From NCBI RefSeq assembly GCF_000024065.1, contig NC_013174.1:1364001-1428000 (forward strand): 64,000 nt of DNA, in the 5' to 3' direction. Origin of the DNA: Jonesia denitrificans DSM 20603. GTDB taxonomy: Bacteria; Actinomycetota; Actinomycetes; Actinomycetales; Cellulomonadaceae. This document shows positions 7,577-15,901 of the stretch, piece after piece. The position numbers and the translations under genes are program-made. Under the pieces are notes generated by a model. That model saw nothing but the letters and a program-made list of their open reading frames with translations. It ran no database searches and had not been told where the DNA came from. Positions within the stretch are counted from its first letter, which is position 1. Every line of letters begins with the position of its first letter.

Positions 7577-8865
7577 CGTTGGGTCCGTTTGGTCCGTTGG
7601 GTGTGGCGGTCGAGGTGGGTGAAGGCCTGGTGGGGGTTGGCGTTGTCCCATTGGATCACGGGGCAGTGGAGGTCGGTGAGCCCGGCGATGCGTTGGGATC
7701 GTTCGTGGGAGATGATGCGCCAGGCTTGTTGTGCGCGGGGGGTCAGGCCCCAGGTGTTTGTGGTGGGGAGGGTGTCGATGATGATGAGGGAGTGTCCGTG
7801 GCGGGTGATGGAGAGTGCGGCGTCGTAGGCGGCGTTGTCGAGGAGTGTAGATAGAAGGTAGACCTGTGCGCCGGCGGGGATGGCGGGTGCTCTGGTTCTT
7901 TCTGGTGGGGCGCCGTGGGGTGTGGCGAGAGCGAGGGCGTGTTGCAGGCGGGCGAGGTGGCGTGCACCGGTTGCTGGTGATAGTGGTGGGCGGGGGTGGC
8001 CGAGGTCTTCGAGTCCGACGCGGTCGCCTCGGGTGATGTGGGTGTGTGCAAGGGAGAGACCGGCGATTCGGGCGATGTCGAGTGAGGTGCGTTGGTCGGG
8101 GCGAGGTTGTGATCCTGACCCCCAGAGGGCGATTTCGCGTCCGACGTCATCGCGTGAGTCGATCATGATGACGATGGTTGCTTCGGCTTGTGCGTAGGTT
8201 CGGCGTACGTAGAGGTTGGTGAGGTCGGGGGATTTGCGGGCGGTTGCGTACCAGTTGATGGTGGAGCGCCGGTCGTGGGGTTGCATGGGGGCGAGGTCGA
8301 GGAATTCGGTTCCTGCTCCTCGGGCTCGTGAGGTGTGGGGGCCGGTGAGTCCGGTGATTCGGGCGACAAGCGGGACGGTGGGCAGTGGTGTGGCTGCGGG
8401 CAGAACAGTGACGTGGCCCAGGTTTGTGGTGATGGTGTCGCTGATGAGGCCGTAGTGGGGTGCGGTGAGCGTGGTGGTTGCTGTTCCCAGGTGTCGTTGG
8501 CCTGTTCGGGCAAGGGGGATGGTGATGTCAATGTGTTCGGTGGTCGCGACCCGTAGCGAGTAGGTGATAGGAGGGGCACCTGGGGTCTCGATGCGGATGT
8601 GCGCATCGGCGCTGATTGGTGTGGTGATGGTCGCGGTGGCGGTGATGTGCTGGGAGTTGGGATGCGCATCGGTTGTCACTGTGGTGGTGACGGTGGGGGC
8701 TGTGGTGGGGCGGGGGTGGCGCATGAGGAGCGCGATGAGGATGAGACTGCAGGCGATGAGCGCGATAAGTGGGTGTGCAAAGATCAGTGCGATGGCCAGA
8801 GTGAGTACGCCCAGGATCGCGAAATCTCGTGGTGTGTTGGTTTGGTACCACGCTGCGTTCGTCAT
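7573..8865 (-). CDS. DUF58 domain-containing membrane protein
   Basis: A 430-residue protein. Two adjacent hydrophobic helices near residues 14-48 anchor it. A beta-rich Thr-dominated region follows (50-160), then the DUF58 region near 190-330 with DRRSTINWYATARKSPDLTNLYV, typical of the family. The following strand IVIMIDSRDD corresponds to the von Willebrand A-like metal site but is not a clean DxSxS motif. DUF58 proteins pair with MoxR ATPases, and here the start overlaps the moxR stop by ATGA. The role is probably a membrane receptor for MoxR-driven remodelling; the substrate is unknown. Confidence 0.85.
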   Translation of the reverse strand: MTNAAWYQTNTPRDFAILGVLTLAIALIFAHPLIALIACSLILIALLMRHPRPTTAPTVTTTVTTDAHPNSQHITATATITTPISADAHIRIETPGAPPITYSLRVATTEHIDITIPLARTGQRHLGTATTTLTAPHYGLISDTITTNLGHVTVLPAATPLPTVPLVARITGLTGPHTSRARGAGTEFLDLAPMQPHDRRSTINWYATARKSPDLTNLYVRRTYAQAEATIVIMIDSRDDVGREIALWGSGSQPRPDQRTSLDIARIAGLSLAHTHITRGDRVGLEDLGHPRPPLSPATGARHLARLQHALALATPHGAPPERTRAPAIPAGAQVYLLSTLLDNAAYDAALSITRHGHSLIIIDTLPTTNTWGLTPRAQQAWRIISHERSQRIAGLTDLHCPVIQWDNANPHQAFTHLDRHTQRTKRTQR

Positions 8866-9836
8866 GGTGTGGGTGTGGTGATCGCTGGGGTTGGGACGGA
8901 GGTGAGGATGGAGTGCACGATGTTCGCTGGGTCGACGTTGGTTGCCCAGGCGGTTGCGGTGAGGGTGAGCCGGTGGGCCAGGACTGCGGGGGCGATTGTT
9001 TTGACGTCTTCGGGGATGACGTAGTCGCGTCCTTGGACGACGGCGTAGGCGCGGGCGAGTAGTGCGAGCGCTTGGGAGGCGCGTGGGGAGGCGCCGACTT
9101 CTGTGGCGGCGTGGGTGCGGGTGGCGTGGACGAGGTTGACGCAGTAGTCAACGATGTCGGGGTTGATGAGGACAGTTTCGATGGTTTCTTGCATGGTGTG
9201 GAAGTCGTTGCTGCTGACGATGCGCTGCACAGTTGGTGTGTCGGTGTGGCGGTTGAGTCGGCGGGTGACCATGTGTGCTTCGTCTTCGGCGCTGAGGTAT
9301 CCCACGGATAGTCGGACCATGAAGCGGTCCAGTTGTGCTTCGGGTAGTGGGTAGGTTCCATCGAATTCGACCGGGTTTGACGTGGCGATGACGTGGAAGG
9401 GTTGGGGTAGTGGGTAGGTGATGCCGTCGATGGTGACTTGGCGTTCAGCCATGGCTTCGAGGAGGGCGGATTGTGTCTTGGGGGCTGTGCGGTTGATTTC
9501 GTCGGCGAGGAACAGGCCGGTGAACAGGGGGCCTTGACGGACATCAAATTCGCGGGTTGCGGGGTTGAAGATGACTCCACCGGTGATGTCTGAGGGGAGA
9601 AGGTCGGGTGTGCATTGGACTCGGGAGAACTCGAGTCCGAGGGTGTGGGCAAGGGTGCGTGCGGCGAGGGTTTTGCCTAGTCCTGGGACGTCTTCGAACA
9701 GGACGTGTCCTTTGGCGAGGAGAGCTGCAACGGCGATGGCGAGGGTGTCTTCCATCCCGACGATGACGGTTGCTGCTTCGTCGAGGATGGCTTGGGCGTG
9801 GTGGGACACGTCCGCGGGTGTCATTGTCGCAGTCAT
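8862..9836 (-). CDS. MoxR-family AAA+ ATPase
   Basis: A 324-residue AAA+ chaperone-like ATPase. Walker A is EDVPGLGKT with Lys55. Walker B is LFLADEIN with Asp112/Glu113, followed by RTAPKTQSALLEAMAERQVT and the sensor-1 ATSNP segment. The C-terminal lid includes GASPRASQALALLARA. MoxR ATPases act with DUF58/VWA partners to insert cofactors or remodel envelope proteins. The ATG at 9836 overlaps the upstream stop as ATGA; a much longer in-frame extension upstream runs through the neighbouring gene and is rejected. Confidence 0.93.
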   Translation of the reverse strand: MTATMTPADVSHHAQAILDEAATVIVGMEDTLAIAVAALLAKGHVLFEDVPGLGKTLAARTLAHTLGLEFSRVQCTPDLLPSDITGGVIFNPATREFDVRQGPLFTGLFLADEINRTAPKTQSALLEAMAERQVTIDGITYPLPQPFHVIATSNPVEFDGTYPLPEAQLDRFMVRLSVGYLSAEDEAHMVTRRLNRHTDTPTVQRIVSSNDFHTMQETIETVLINPDIVDYCVNLVHATRTHAATEVGASPRASQALALLARAYAVVQGRDYVIPEDVKTIAPAVLAHRLTLTATAWATNVDPANIVHSILTSVPTPAITTPTP

Positions 9837-10321
9837 GAGTGGTCCTTGGTGTGGTTGGCGGTTGTCGTGATGTCGTCGAGCCGGGACAAGAGTGTGATCA
9901 CGGCTTTGTTGTTCATGCCTGACGTCCGTGTCATGAGTTGTTGGTAGAGCGGTGGGCCAAGGAGTTCTTGGGCGCGCTGTTGTCCGCTTGCGGTGGTGAG
10001 GTCGCATCCTGCCCGGGTCAGGGCTGAGGTAGTGAGTGCGCGTAGTCGTGTGTGGCCTGAATAAGAAGTTGTTCCGTCGCGGGAGAAGAGCGTCCAGGAG
10101 AGGTGAGATACGTCGTCTCGGGCTCCTGGCCTGTTGTGGGTGCGGCGAGGAGTCGTGGGGATGGGGTCTGCTGTGGGGATGATGGTGAGCACCCAGGTGA
10201 TGAGTGCGGTTGTGCCGGTGATGGTCAAGGCGTGGGGCCAGGTGAGCATCGTGTTCGCTGCGAGTGTTGTGGTGATCACCGCACTGGCAATGGTGAGGGC
10301 TGTGGCAAGTCGTTGTGTCAT
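9833..10321 (-). CDS. Small membrane protein of the MoxR operon, unknown
   Basis: A 162-residue protein with two N-terminal hydrophobic helices (LATALTIASAVITTTLAANTM and ALTITGTTALITWVLTII) and a soluble C-terminal half with no recognised domain. It contains SHLSWTLFSRDGTTSYSGHTR and ends in a charged His/Asp tail. The start overlaps the stop of the DUF4129-like gene and its own stop overlaps the moxR start, both by ATGA. Similar operons often carry an unassigned small membrane gene here. No function can be assigned. Confidence 0.7.
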   Translation of the reverse strand: MTQRLATALTIASAVITTTLAANTMLTWPHALTITGTTALITWVLTIIPTADPIPTTPRRTHNRPGARDDVSHLSWTLFSRDGTTSYSGHTRLRALTTSALTRAGCDLTTASGQQRAQELLGPPLYQQLMTRTSGMNNKAVITLLSRLDDITTTANHTKDHS

Positions 10322-11010
10322 GAGGCGGTGGTGTGACGCAGGTGATCGGCGATGGTGTCAAGTGCGGCGAGGGCGTTACTTGAGTCGTTGTCAGTAAGGT
10401 CGCGGTGCCCGAAGCGTGCTCGGTGGAAGGCGTCATGCAAGATTGTGACCGCTGCTGGTGGAGCTGGGGTGAGGCGGAGCATGTCGGTGGTGAATTCGCT
10501 GGTTGTTTGCCAGTCGGGTCGTTCTATACCGCTGCGTGCGGCTGCGTGTTCGAGCGCTTCCCAGGCGGCGATGATTGCGTCGTTGGGGTCTGCTGTTGTT
10601 CTGGCGATGCGTTGGGATTCGGTGACTGCGTTCACTAGGTGATCAGTCAATGTTGCTAATGCGAGGGTCGCGTCGTTGGGGTCGGAGTTGGTGTCACGCA
10701 GGGGTTCGGTTCGCCATTGTTGCCGTTGAGCCCAGGTGTGGAGAACGTAACGGAGGATGCGCGCAATCAAGAGCGCGATCAATGTGGTGCCAAGGACAAG
10801 GAGAATGGTCCGGGTGATCCAGTTCGCTGGCTGTGGTTCTTCGTCCTCAACGGGGGTGATCTCTGGGGGGGTGGTATCCGTGAGTTCTACGAGTGGGGGG
10901 CCTTCGAACACGGCAGGAGGAAGGGTGAGTGACAGCGGTGTCATCAGCATCATTGCGAGTGTGATGACTCCTGCACACACGGTGAGGAGTGCGCGTTCGT
11001 TCCGTGTCAT
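10318..11010 (-). CDS. DUF4129-like membrane protein
   Basis: A 230-residue protein. Helix 1 near residues 8-30 is followed by an acidic Pro-rich extracytoplasmic loop (TTPPEITPVEDEEPQP). Helix 2 is near 68-92. The cytoplasmic C-terminal region contains AIIAAWEALEHAAARSGIERPDW and FHRARFGHRDLT, which resembles DUF4129 as found beside MoxR/DUF58 genes. The ATG at 11010 has AAAGGTG six bases upstream and starts the coupled operon, 29 bases after the DUF3866 gene. A transglutaminase-like protein that often accompanies this set is missing. Confidence 0.78.
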   Translation of the reverse strand: MTRNERALLTVCAGVITLAMMLMTPLSLTLPPAVFEGPPLVELTDTTPPEITPVEDEEPQPANWITRTILLVLGTTLIALLIARILRYVLHTWAQRQQWRTEPLRDTNSDPNDATLALATLTDHLVNAVTESQRIARTTADPNDAIIAAWEALEHAAARSGIERPDWQTTSEFTTDMLRLTPAPPAAVTILHDAFHRARFGHRDLTDNDSSNALAALDTIADHLRHTTAS

Positions 11011-11039
11011 TGTGGCACCTTTTCGCCCCGTGACGGGTG

Positions 11040-12191
11040 TTAGTTTATGTGGGTGGCAGCCCACAGGCCTGCAGCTGCGACAGCAAGGAATGCTAACGGG
11101 TCACTAGTGTAGCCCCGTCCCATGGTGGACAGGGTGACCGGGGAGTGATGAAGTGCCGTGTGCAGTGCGGGCGTGAGGTCTTGGTCAATGTAGGTGTGGT
11201 GTGGGGCTTGATCGCGAAGGTCAGCTATTTGTCGGGTGATGAGTGTGGATAGTGCATCAGCAGCTAAGGTGTCGTTGGCTGTGAAGAGGTCGGTGAACCA
11301 CGTGTCTGCTGGTAACTGTGGGCAGATGACGGTCGCGGGGGCGAGGGCAACTTTGCCGATGGCGGTCAGTGAATGGTGGGAGATGCCTTGGTGGCGAGGG
11401 CGAGCATCTGCACCTGAGAGCCGTAACGCGGCAATGGGGTGGCCGCCCAGGATGTGGGTGGCGTTGATGACCTCACCAACGTGGATACCTGAAAACCCCC
11501 ATGGGGTTCCCGTTCCGAGGTTGCCAGGACCTTGAATGACGATTGCAATGTCGGCTCGGACAACGTGGCGTGCAGCGAGCAACCCGGTGTGGAGGGTGGC
11601 AGCCTCAAAGTCGCCGCCAAATGCTTGTCCGGTGGTGATGACACTGGTGATGCGTTGAGTGCTGCGCAGGGTGTCGACGGTGCGGGAAAACCAGGCTGGT
11701 AACGCTCCGCCGTCTGTCATGACGTAGGCGATCGTGGGTGGTGTGGTCTTGGTCCACCCTTGTTCGATGCCTGTGACGATCGCGGGAAGAGCTGAATGGA
11801 GGTCGGTGGTGATCACTGGCATCCCGTCGAGGCTGGTGGCTTCTCGCATAGTGTCGTGGTGCTCGGATTCTTGTTCGTCGACTCCAAGAACCATCGCTTG
11901 AGTGGGGGTGTAGCGTGCTTTGACGAGGTGACCGTGGGAGTCGGGGCGTCGCCCTTGGTGGGGTTGGGCGGTGTGGGTGGCGACAATCATCGCGTACCCG
12001 CCAGTTCCCAGTCCGCGGTCGAGCGCGGTGCTGTTGAGGTGGACGTCCATCCCGGTGGTCAGTGTCCCAACGAGTTGGGTGTAGGCCAGTGCCCGGATGG
12101 TGTGTCCGTGGGAGTCCACAACCTGGGCTTCTTGGCATCCGTTCCATTGTCGGCCGAGCGACACGATTTTTCCTTCACGCCATGTGATCAC
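11040..12191 (-). CDS. DUF3866 family protein
   Basis: A 383-residue protein of the actinobacterial DUF3866 family. The N-terminal part (MITWREGKIVSLGRQWNGCQ) forms a small beta domain. Later segments PPTIAYVMTDGGALPAWFSRTV and ADIAIVIQGPGNLGTGTPWGFSG suggest a Rossmann-like fold, with a final hydrophobic stretch LAFLAVAAAGLWAA. The family has no established function. It is transcribed away from pafB with only 30 bases between the two starts and lies in front of the MoxR operon, with which it is probably co-transcribed. Confidence 0.75.
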   Translation of the reverse strand: MITWREGKIVSLGRQWNGCQEAQVVDSHGHTIRALAYTQLVGTLTTGMDVHLNSTALDRGLGTGGYAMIVATHTAQPHQGRRPDSHGHLVKARYTPTQAMVLGVDEQESEHHDTMREATSLDGMPVITTDLHSALPAIVTGIEQGWTKTTPPTIAYVMTDGGALPAWFSRTVDTLRSTQRITSVITTGQAFGGDFEAATLHTGLLAARHVVRADIAIVIQGPGNLGTGTPWGFSGIHVGEVINATHILGGHPIAALRLSGADARPRHQGISHHSLTAIGKVALAPATVICPQLPADTWFTDLFTANDTLAADALSTLITRQIADLRDQAPHHTYIDQDLTPALHTALHHSPVTLSTMGRGYTSDPLAFLAVAAAGLWAATHIN

Positions 12192-12221
12192 AGATCTAAC
12201 CGTACTGGACTAGCGTGGGTG

Positions 12222-13226
12222 ATGATGAATAGTTCTGTGAGTCCTTCGGAGAGACTTCTCAATTTGGTGATTGCATTACGCAACACCACGGGGAGAATGA
12301 CGCGCCGCGATATTGCGAATAAGGTCGCGGGCTACTCGCCGCACGCTTCCCCTGCGGCTTTTGAGCGCATGTTTGAGCGTGATAAGGAGTTGCTGCGCGA
12401 TTTGGGGATTCCCTTGGTGACTGATGATGCGTTACACCCTGAGGATGTGGGGTATCGCATCGATCACGACCAGTATGCGCTTGGGGATGTGCAACTGTCT
12501 GCGCAGGAGTTCGCTGTCCTTGGTGTGGCCGCTGGTTTGTGGCGGCATAGCGGTGTGGAGCAGTTGTCCTCGAGGGCGTTAACGAAGTTGCGCGCTGGGT
12601 ATGACGGCCCGCAGGAGGTGGAGTTTCTGACGGGTGTGTATTTGTCGTTGCGTGATGTCACCGATGCGTTTGAGCCAGTGATTGTTGCGTTGTCCAGGCG
12701 GTGTGCTGTGCGGTGTGATTATCGTTCCGCGCATTCTGGGGTGACGCGCAGGCGCGTCATTGAGCCGTGGCGTCTGGTGTTGCGGGAGAGTCATTGGTAT
12801 GTGATTGGCCGTGATCAGGACGCTGGTGAGCCTCGTGTGTTTAAGTTGGCTCGGATGGTGGGGAAAGTAGTTCCGGTGGGCGGGCAGGGGTCGGTGACTA
12901 TTCCTGAGAACGTGGACACTGATGCGTTGATGGGGCAGAGCGAGTCACAGGTCAATGACCGGCTAGTTCTTGCGGTTCTTCCTGGTAAGGCGTTGCGGTT
13001 GACTGCTTCTATGAGGAAAGACGGTCAGTTGCGGTCCGATGGTCGTATCGTGTGGGTTGGTACGTGGGACGGGCGTGAGTCGGTGAGTGAAGAGATCGCA
13101 GCGTTGGGTCCTGATGTGCTGGTTCTCGAGCCTGCTCAGTTGCGTGACCATGTGGTTTCGAGACTTCAGGCTGCAACTGTGTTGGCTGGGGAGACGGACA
13201 ACTCAAAGGAGCGCCACGATGGCTGA
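12222..13226 (+). CDS. pafB: PafB, WYL-domain DNA-damage response regulator
   Basis: A 334-residue transcription factor with an N-terminal winged helix (about 5-75: TTGRMTRRDIANKV...FERMFERDKELLRDLGIP) and a central WYL domain (RRRVIEPWRLVLRESHWYVIGRD), then a WCX extension. PafB with PafC activates the LexA-independent mycobacterial-type DNA-damage regulon. The ATG at 12222 (or 12225) lacks a clear ribosome-binding site, so a leaderless transcript is possible. Its end overlaps pafC by 8 bases. The usual upstream neighbour pafA is absent. Confidence 0.92.
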   Translation: MMNSSVSPSERLLNLVIALRNTTGRMTRRDIANKVAGYSPHASPAAFERMFERDKELLRDLGIPLVTDDALHPEDVGYRIDHDQYALGDVQLSAQEFAVLGVAAGLWRHSGVEQLSSRALTKLRAGYDGPQEVEFLTGVYLSLRDVTDAFEPVIVALSRRCAVRCDYRSAHSGVTRRRVIEPWRLVLRESHWYVIGRDQDAGEPRVFKLARMVGKVVPVGGQGSVTIPENVDTDALMGQSESQVNDRLVLAVLPGKALRLTASMRKDGQLRSDGRIVWVGTWDGRESVSEEIAALGPDVLVLEPAQLRDHVVSRLQAATVLAGETDNSKERHDG

Positions 13227-14202
13227 ACGGACTCCGGATCGGTTGACGCGCTTGTTGGCGTTGGTGGCACATTTGTCTCAGGCTGGCCCCACACCGCTCG
13301 TGGATCTTGCTCGCTTTTTTGGAGTATCGCCGCAGCAGATCCGTAAAGACATTGATGTCTTGTGGTTGACCGGGACCCCCGGGTATTTGCCGCAGGATCT
13401 CATTGATTTTGATGCCGATGCGCTGGATCGTGGCGTGGTGGCATTAACTGCTGATCGTGGGTTGAGTGAACCCTTGCGGCTTGGGCCGCAAGAAGGGTTG
13501 ACGGTATTGGCTGCGTTGGCTGCGTTGCGGGGCATGGTGGAAGCCAGTGATATGAACCCTGACACTCTCGATGCGCTGGATAGGCTGGTGCGAAAGGTGG
13601 CGTTCCCCTTGGGTGAGCTAGCCCAAGCAATTGATGTCCGGTTTCAACCAACAGTATCCGCGCAGGTGCTGAGCGAGGTGCAACGAGCTATTACTCGCGG
13701 GGTTTGTGTTGATATCGAGTATCTTGATTTCTCTGAACGCCGCTCGGTGAGGCGAGTGGAACCGTGGGCATTGTTCAATGATGGTGATGCGTTTTATCTC
13801 AGTGGGTGGTGTGTCACCTCAGATGGTGAGCGGGTGTTTCGGGTCGACCGGATGACTCGCGTTGTGCACAGTGAGGTGCCTGTGACACATCCTGTTGGTG
13901 ATCGTCCCGACTCTGCTGCCCCCCAGGGTGACGGGTTCCAGGTGCGGATGTGGGTTGATGTGCATGCGGCGTGGTTGGTGGAGAACATACCCGCAGATCA
14001 GGTTGCTGTCACAGATGATGCACTTGTTGTGGATGTCACTGTGGTCAATGACGAGTGGTTCACTCAGTTTTTGTTGGCTCATGGATCAGTGATTCACCGC
14101 GTGGAACCTGAGCACGTGGCGCAGGGCGCAAGGGAGCGTGCTCTGCGCGCGCTCAGGGCATACGATGAAGACAATCACGACGTCTTTGTCAGGGGTGAAT
14201 AA
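13219..14202 (+). CDS. pafC: PafC, WYL-domain DNA-damage response regulator
   Basis: A 327-residue partner of PafB with the same plan: winged helix at about 5-65 (LVDLARFFGVSPQQIRKDIDVLWLTG), WYL domain at about 150-220 (RRSVRRVEPWALFNDGDAFYLSGWC) and a C-terminal WCX region. The ATG at 13219 follows AAAGGAG and lies inside the end of pafB, so the two subunits are translationally coupled, consistent with heterodimer formation. The order pafB-pafC-tatA-tatC is standard in actinobacteria. Confidence 0.92.
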   Translation: MAERTPDRLTRLLALVAHLSQAGPTPLVDLARFFGVSPQQIRKDIDVLWLTGTPGYLPQDLIDFDADALDRGVVALTADRGLSEPLRLGPQEGLTVLAALAALRGMVEASDMNPDTLDALDRLVRKVAFPLGELAQAIDVRFQPTVSAQVLSEVQRAITRGVCVDIEYLDFSERRSVRRVEPWALFNDGDAFYLSGWCVTSDGERVFRVDRMTRVVHSEVPVTHPVGDRPDSAAPQGDGFQVRMWVDVHAAWLVENIPADQVAVTDDALVVDVTVVNDEWFTQFLLAHGSVIHRVEPEHVAQGARERALRALRAYDEDNHDVFVRGE

Positions 14203-14217
14203 AGAGGGGTACTACTT

Positions 14218-14595
14218 GTGAATTGGTTGTTGTTGTGGTCGGTTCTCGTTGTCAGCGCGCTGAGCTTGCTGGCCGTTCTTGCCTTGCTGTTATTGCGGGC
14301 TGGGAAACACGCAGTCGATCGGGTGGCAGTAGTGGGGGACCGGATGAGGGCCGCGCAGGAACAAGCCCTTCCTCCGCATTTGAATGAGGTGCGACCTGTG
14401 GATGTCGACGGGGGTGCCGCAGTGAAAGCGCAGTTGCGTGAGGTACGCCGAGTCAATGCAGTCCGGCGTGTTGAACGCCGCCAACTGCGACGACAGGCGG
14501 CTTGGGACCGCTGGTTGTCAGGTCAATTGCGTTCGGTGTCAGCTTCTGGCTCTCGGCATACTAGTGGGAAAAATCCTGTGCGCGAGGTAAGGTGA
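14218..14595 (+). CDS. Small single-span membrane protein, unknown
   Basis: A 125-residue protein starting with GTG after GAGGGG. Residues 2-28 form one strong membrane helix (WLLLWSVLVVSALSLLAVLA). The rest is a highly charged Arg/Glu/Gln region (LREVRRVNAVRRVERRQLRR) likely to form a cytoplasmic coiled coil. It sits 15 bases after pafC and before tatA. I recognise no family; similar unannotated small membrane proteins are seen between pafC and tatA. A nested inverted repeat starts at its stop codon. Confidence 0.65.
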   Translation: MNWLLLWSVLVVSALSLLAVLALLLLRAGKHAVDRVAVVGDRMRAAQEQALPPHLNEVRPVDVDGGAAVKAQLREVRRVNAVRRVERRQLRRQAAWDRWLSGQLRSVSASGSRHTSGKNPVREVR

Positions 14596-14640
14596 ACACC
14601 AGAATCCTCGAAGCGCTTCGATGACGATGTGTGTTCACCT
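14590..14640 (+). repeat. Nested inverted repeat between the small membrane gene and tatA
   Basis: The outer arms AGGTGAACAC (14590-14599) and GTGTTCACCT (14631-14640) are perfect 10-bp complements. Inside lies the perfect 14-bp palindrome TCGAAGCGCTTCGA (14608-14621). The left arm includes the stop codon of the upstream gene. No T run follows, so it could be a processing or attenuation hairpin or a protein-binding site before tatA. Confidence 0.55.
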
Positions 14641-14713
14641 CCCGGCAACGTCGCTGGGTTAACCTCCGAGGAGTCTAAGATAGTTGCACGCCCCACCACC
14701 CTAGGAGAACGCG

Positions 14714-14998
14714 ATGCCAGGTCTTACCAAGCCGTCTCACTGGCTTATTCTCATCCTTGTTTTGTTGCTGCTGTTCGGTGCAAAGAAGCTCCCTGATCTT
14801 GCGCGCAGCATTGGGCAGTCCATGAAGATCTTCAAAAAAGAGATCAAGGACCTCAGCGACGACGACACACCGGCTCAGACATACAGCCAGCCCAACGAGC
14901 CCACACACCCAGGGCCTGCTGCCACCCACAGCGCCCCTAGTGATCCGTCTCCCACATCGCCTGGTGATCAATCGCACCGCGGTGGAGGCGCAGCCTAA
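14714..14998 (+). CDS. tatA: Sec-independent protein translocase subunit TatA
   Basis: A 94-residue Tat pore subunit. It has one N-terminal membrane helix ([19 protein letters not shown]), the hinge [23 protein letters not shown] with the conserved Phe-Gly, and a Pro/His-rich cytoplasmic tail. The ATG at 14714 follows AGGAG. tatC starts 2 bases after the stop. With TatC it exports folded proteins with twin-arginine signals across the cytoplasmic membrane. Confidence 0.95.
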   Translation: MPGLTKPSHWLILILVLLLLFGAKKLPDLARSIGQSMKIFKKEIKDLSDDDTPAQTYSQPNEPTHPGPAATHSAPSDPSPTSPGDQSHRGGGAA

Positions 14999-15000
14999 CC

Positions 15001-15855
15001 GTGTCTACACCCGCAGGAACTAGCCCGTCACCCAAGGACGTCCGACGGGCAAAACGAGCACAACGCAAAGCTGAACGACGTCAAGCACGCTCGGATATGG
15101 CCCTCATGGACCATTTCCGCGAGCTCAAGGGGCGACTCTTTAAAGCCGCACTCGGCATTGTTCTCGCAGCGGTGGCGGGCTGGTTTCTGTTCACCCCCGT
15201 ATTTCAGGCGCTTCAACAACCGGTGATCACCGCGGCGCAGGAGGCCGATCAACTTTTCTCCATTAACTTCACCGGTGTGGCCAGCGCTTTGGACATGCGC
15301 ATAAAAATGGCGCTCTTTGTTGGGTTAATCATCTCCAGCCCTTGGTGGCTCTACCAACTTTGGGCCTTCATCACCCCCGGGCTCTCACGCAAAGAAAAGC
15401 TCTACGCCTACGGTTTCGTTTCCGCCACAGTTCCCTTGTTCCTCAGTGGTGCGGCTCTTGCCTGGCTTGTCCTACCACACGCCATCGGCATCCTCACCGA
15501 CTTCGTCCCTGACCAAGCCGCTAACCTTCTTGATGCACAAACCTACCTGAGCTTTGTGATGCGCCTGCTAATCGCCTTTGGTCTCGCCTTCGCCATGCCC
15601 GTACTTCTGGTGGGACTCAACTTCATGGGCTTGCTGTCAGCAGCAACGATGCTCAAAGGATGGCGGTGGGCCATCGTTGTGGCGTTCACCTTCTCCGCAA
15701 TGATGACTCCAACACCTGATGCCCTCACCATGATCCTGGTAGCGCTACCCATTTGTGTCCTGTTCTTTGCCGCTGTTGGTGTTGCATGGCTCCATGATCG
15801 ACGCGTTGCACGGGCATTGGACGCACTAGACGCGGAACTTGCAGACGTCGACTAA
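15001..15855 (+). CDS. tatC: Sec-independent protein translocase subunit TatC
   Basis: A 284-residue, six-helix receptor of the twin-arginine translocase, beginning with GTG 2 bases after tatA. The signal-peptide-binding N-terminal motif ALMDHFRELKGRLFKAAL and the cytoplasmic-loop glutamate context (LWAFITPGLSRKEKLY) are present. A basic 35-residue extension (PKDVRRAKRAQRKAERRQAR) precedes the first helix. tatB is not adjacent, as is normal in this phylum. Confidence 0.95.
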   Translation: MSTPAGTSPSPKDVRRAKRAQRKAERRQARSDMALMDHFRELKGRLFKAALGIVLAAVAGWFLFTPVFQALQQPVITAAQEADQLFSINFTGVASALDMRIKMALFVGLIISSPWWLYQLWAFITPGLSRKEKLYAYGFVSATVPLFLSGAALAWLVLPHAIGILTDFVPDQAANLLDAQTYLSFVMRLLIAFGLAFAMPVLLVGLNFMGLLSAATMLKGWRWAIVVAFTFSAMMTPTPDALTMILVALPICVLFFAAVGVAWLHDRRVARALDALDAELADVD

Positions 15856-15901
15856 CCGCGTGTGATCTGACATCCACGAGCCACACCGATACGCTAAACC
15901 T

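Noticed and set aside
7743-8669. Several long alternative frames on both strands in the DUF58 gene
   Set aside because: They are shadows of the Thr-rich DUF58 coding sequence.
8528-9652. Long minus-strand frame of 374 codons over moxR and DUF58
   Set aside because: It lies in another frame of two clear genes, is dominated by Ser, Thr and Pro, and has no recognisable domain or start signal; it is a product of codon bias.
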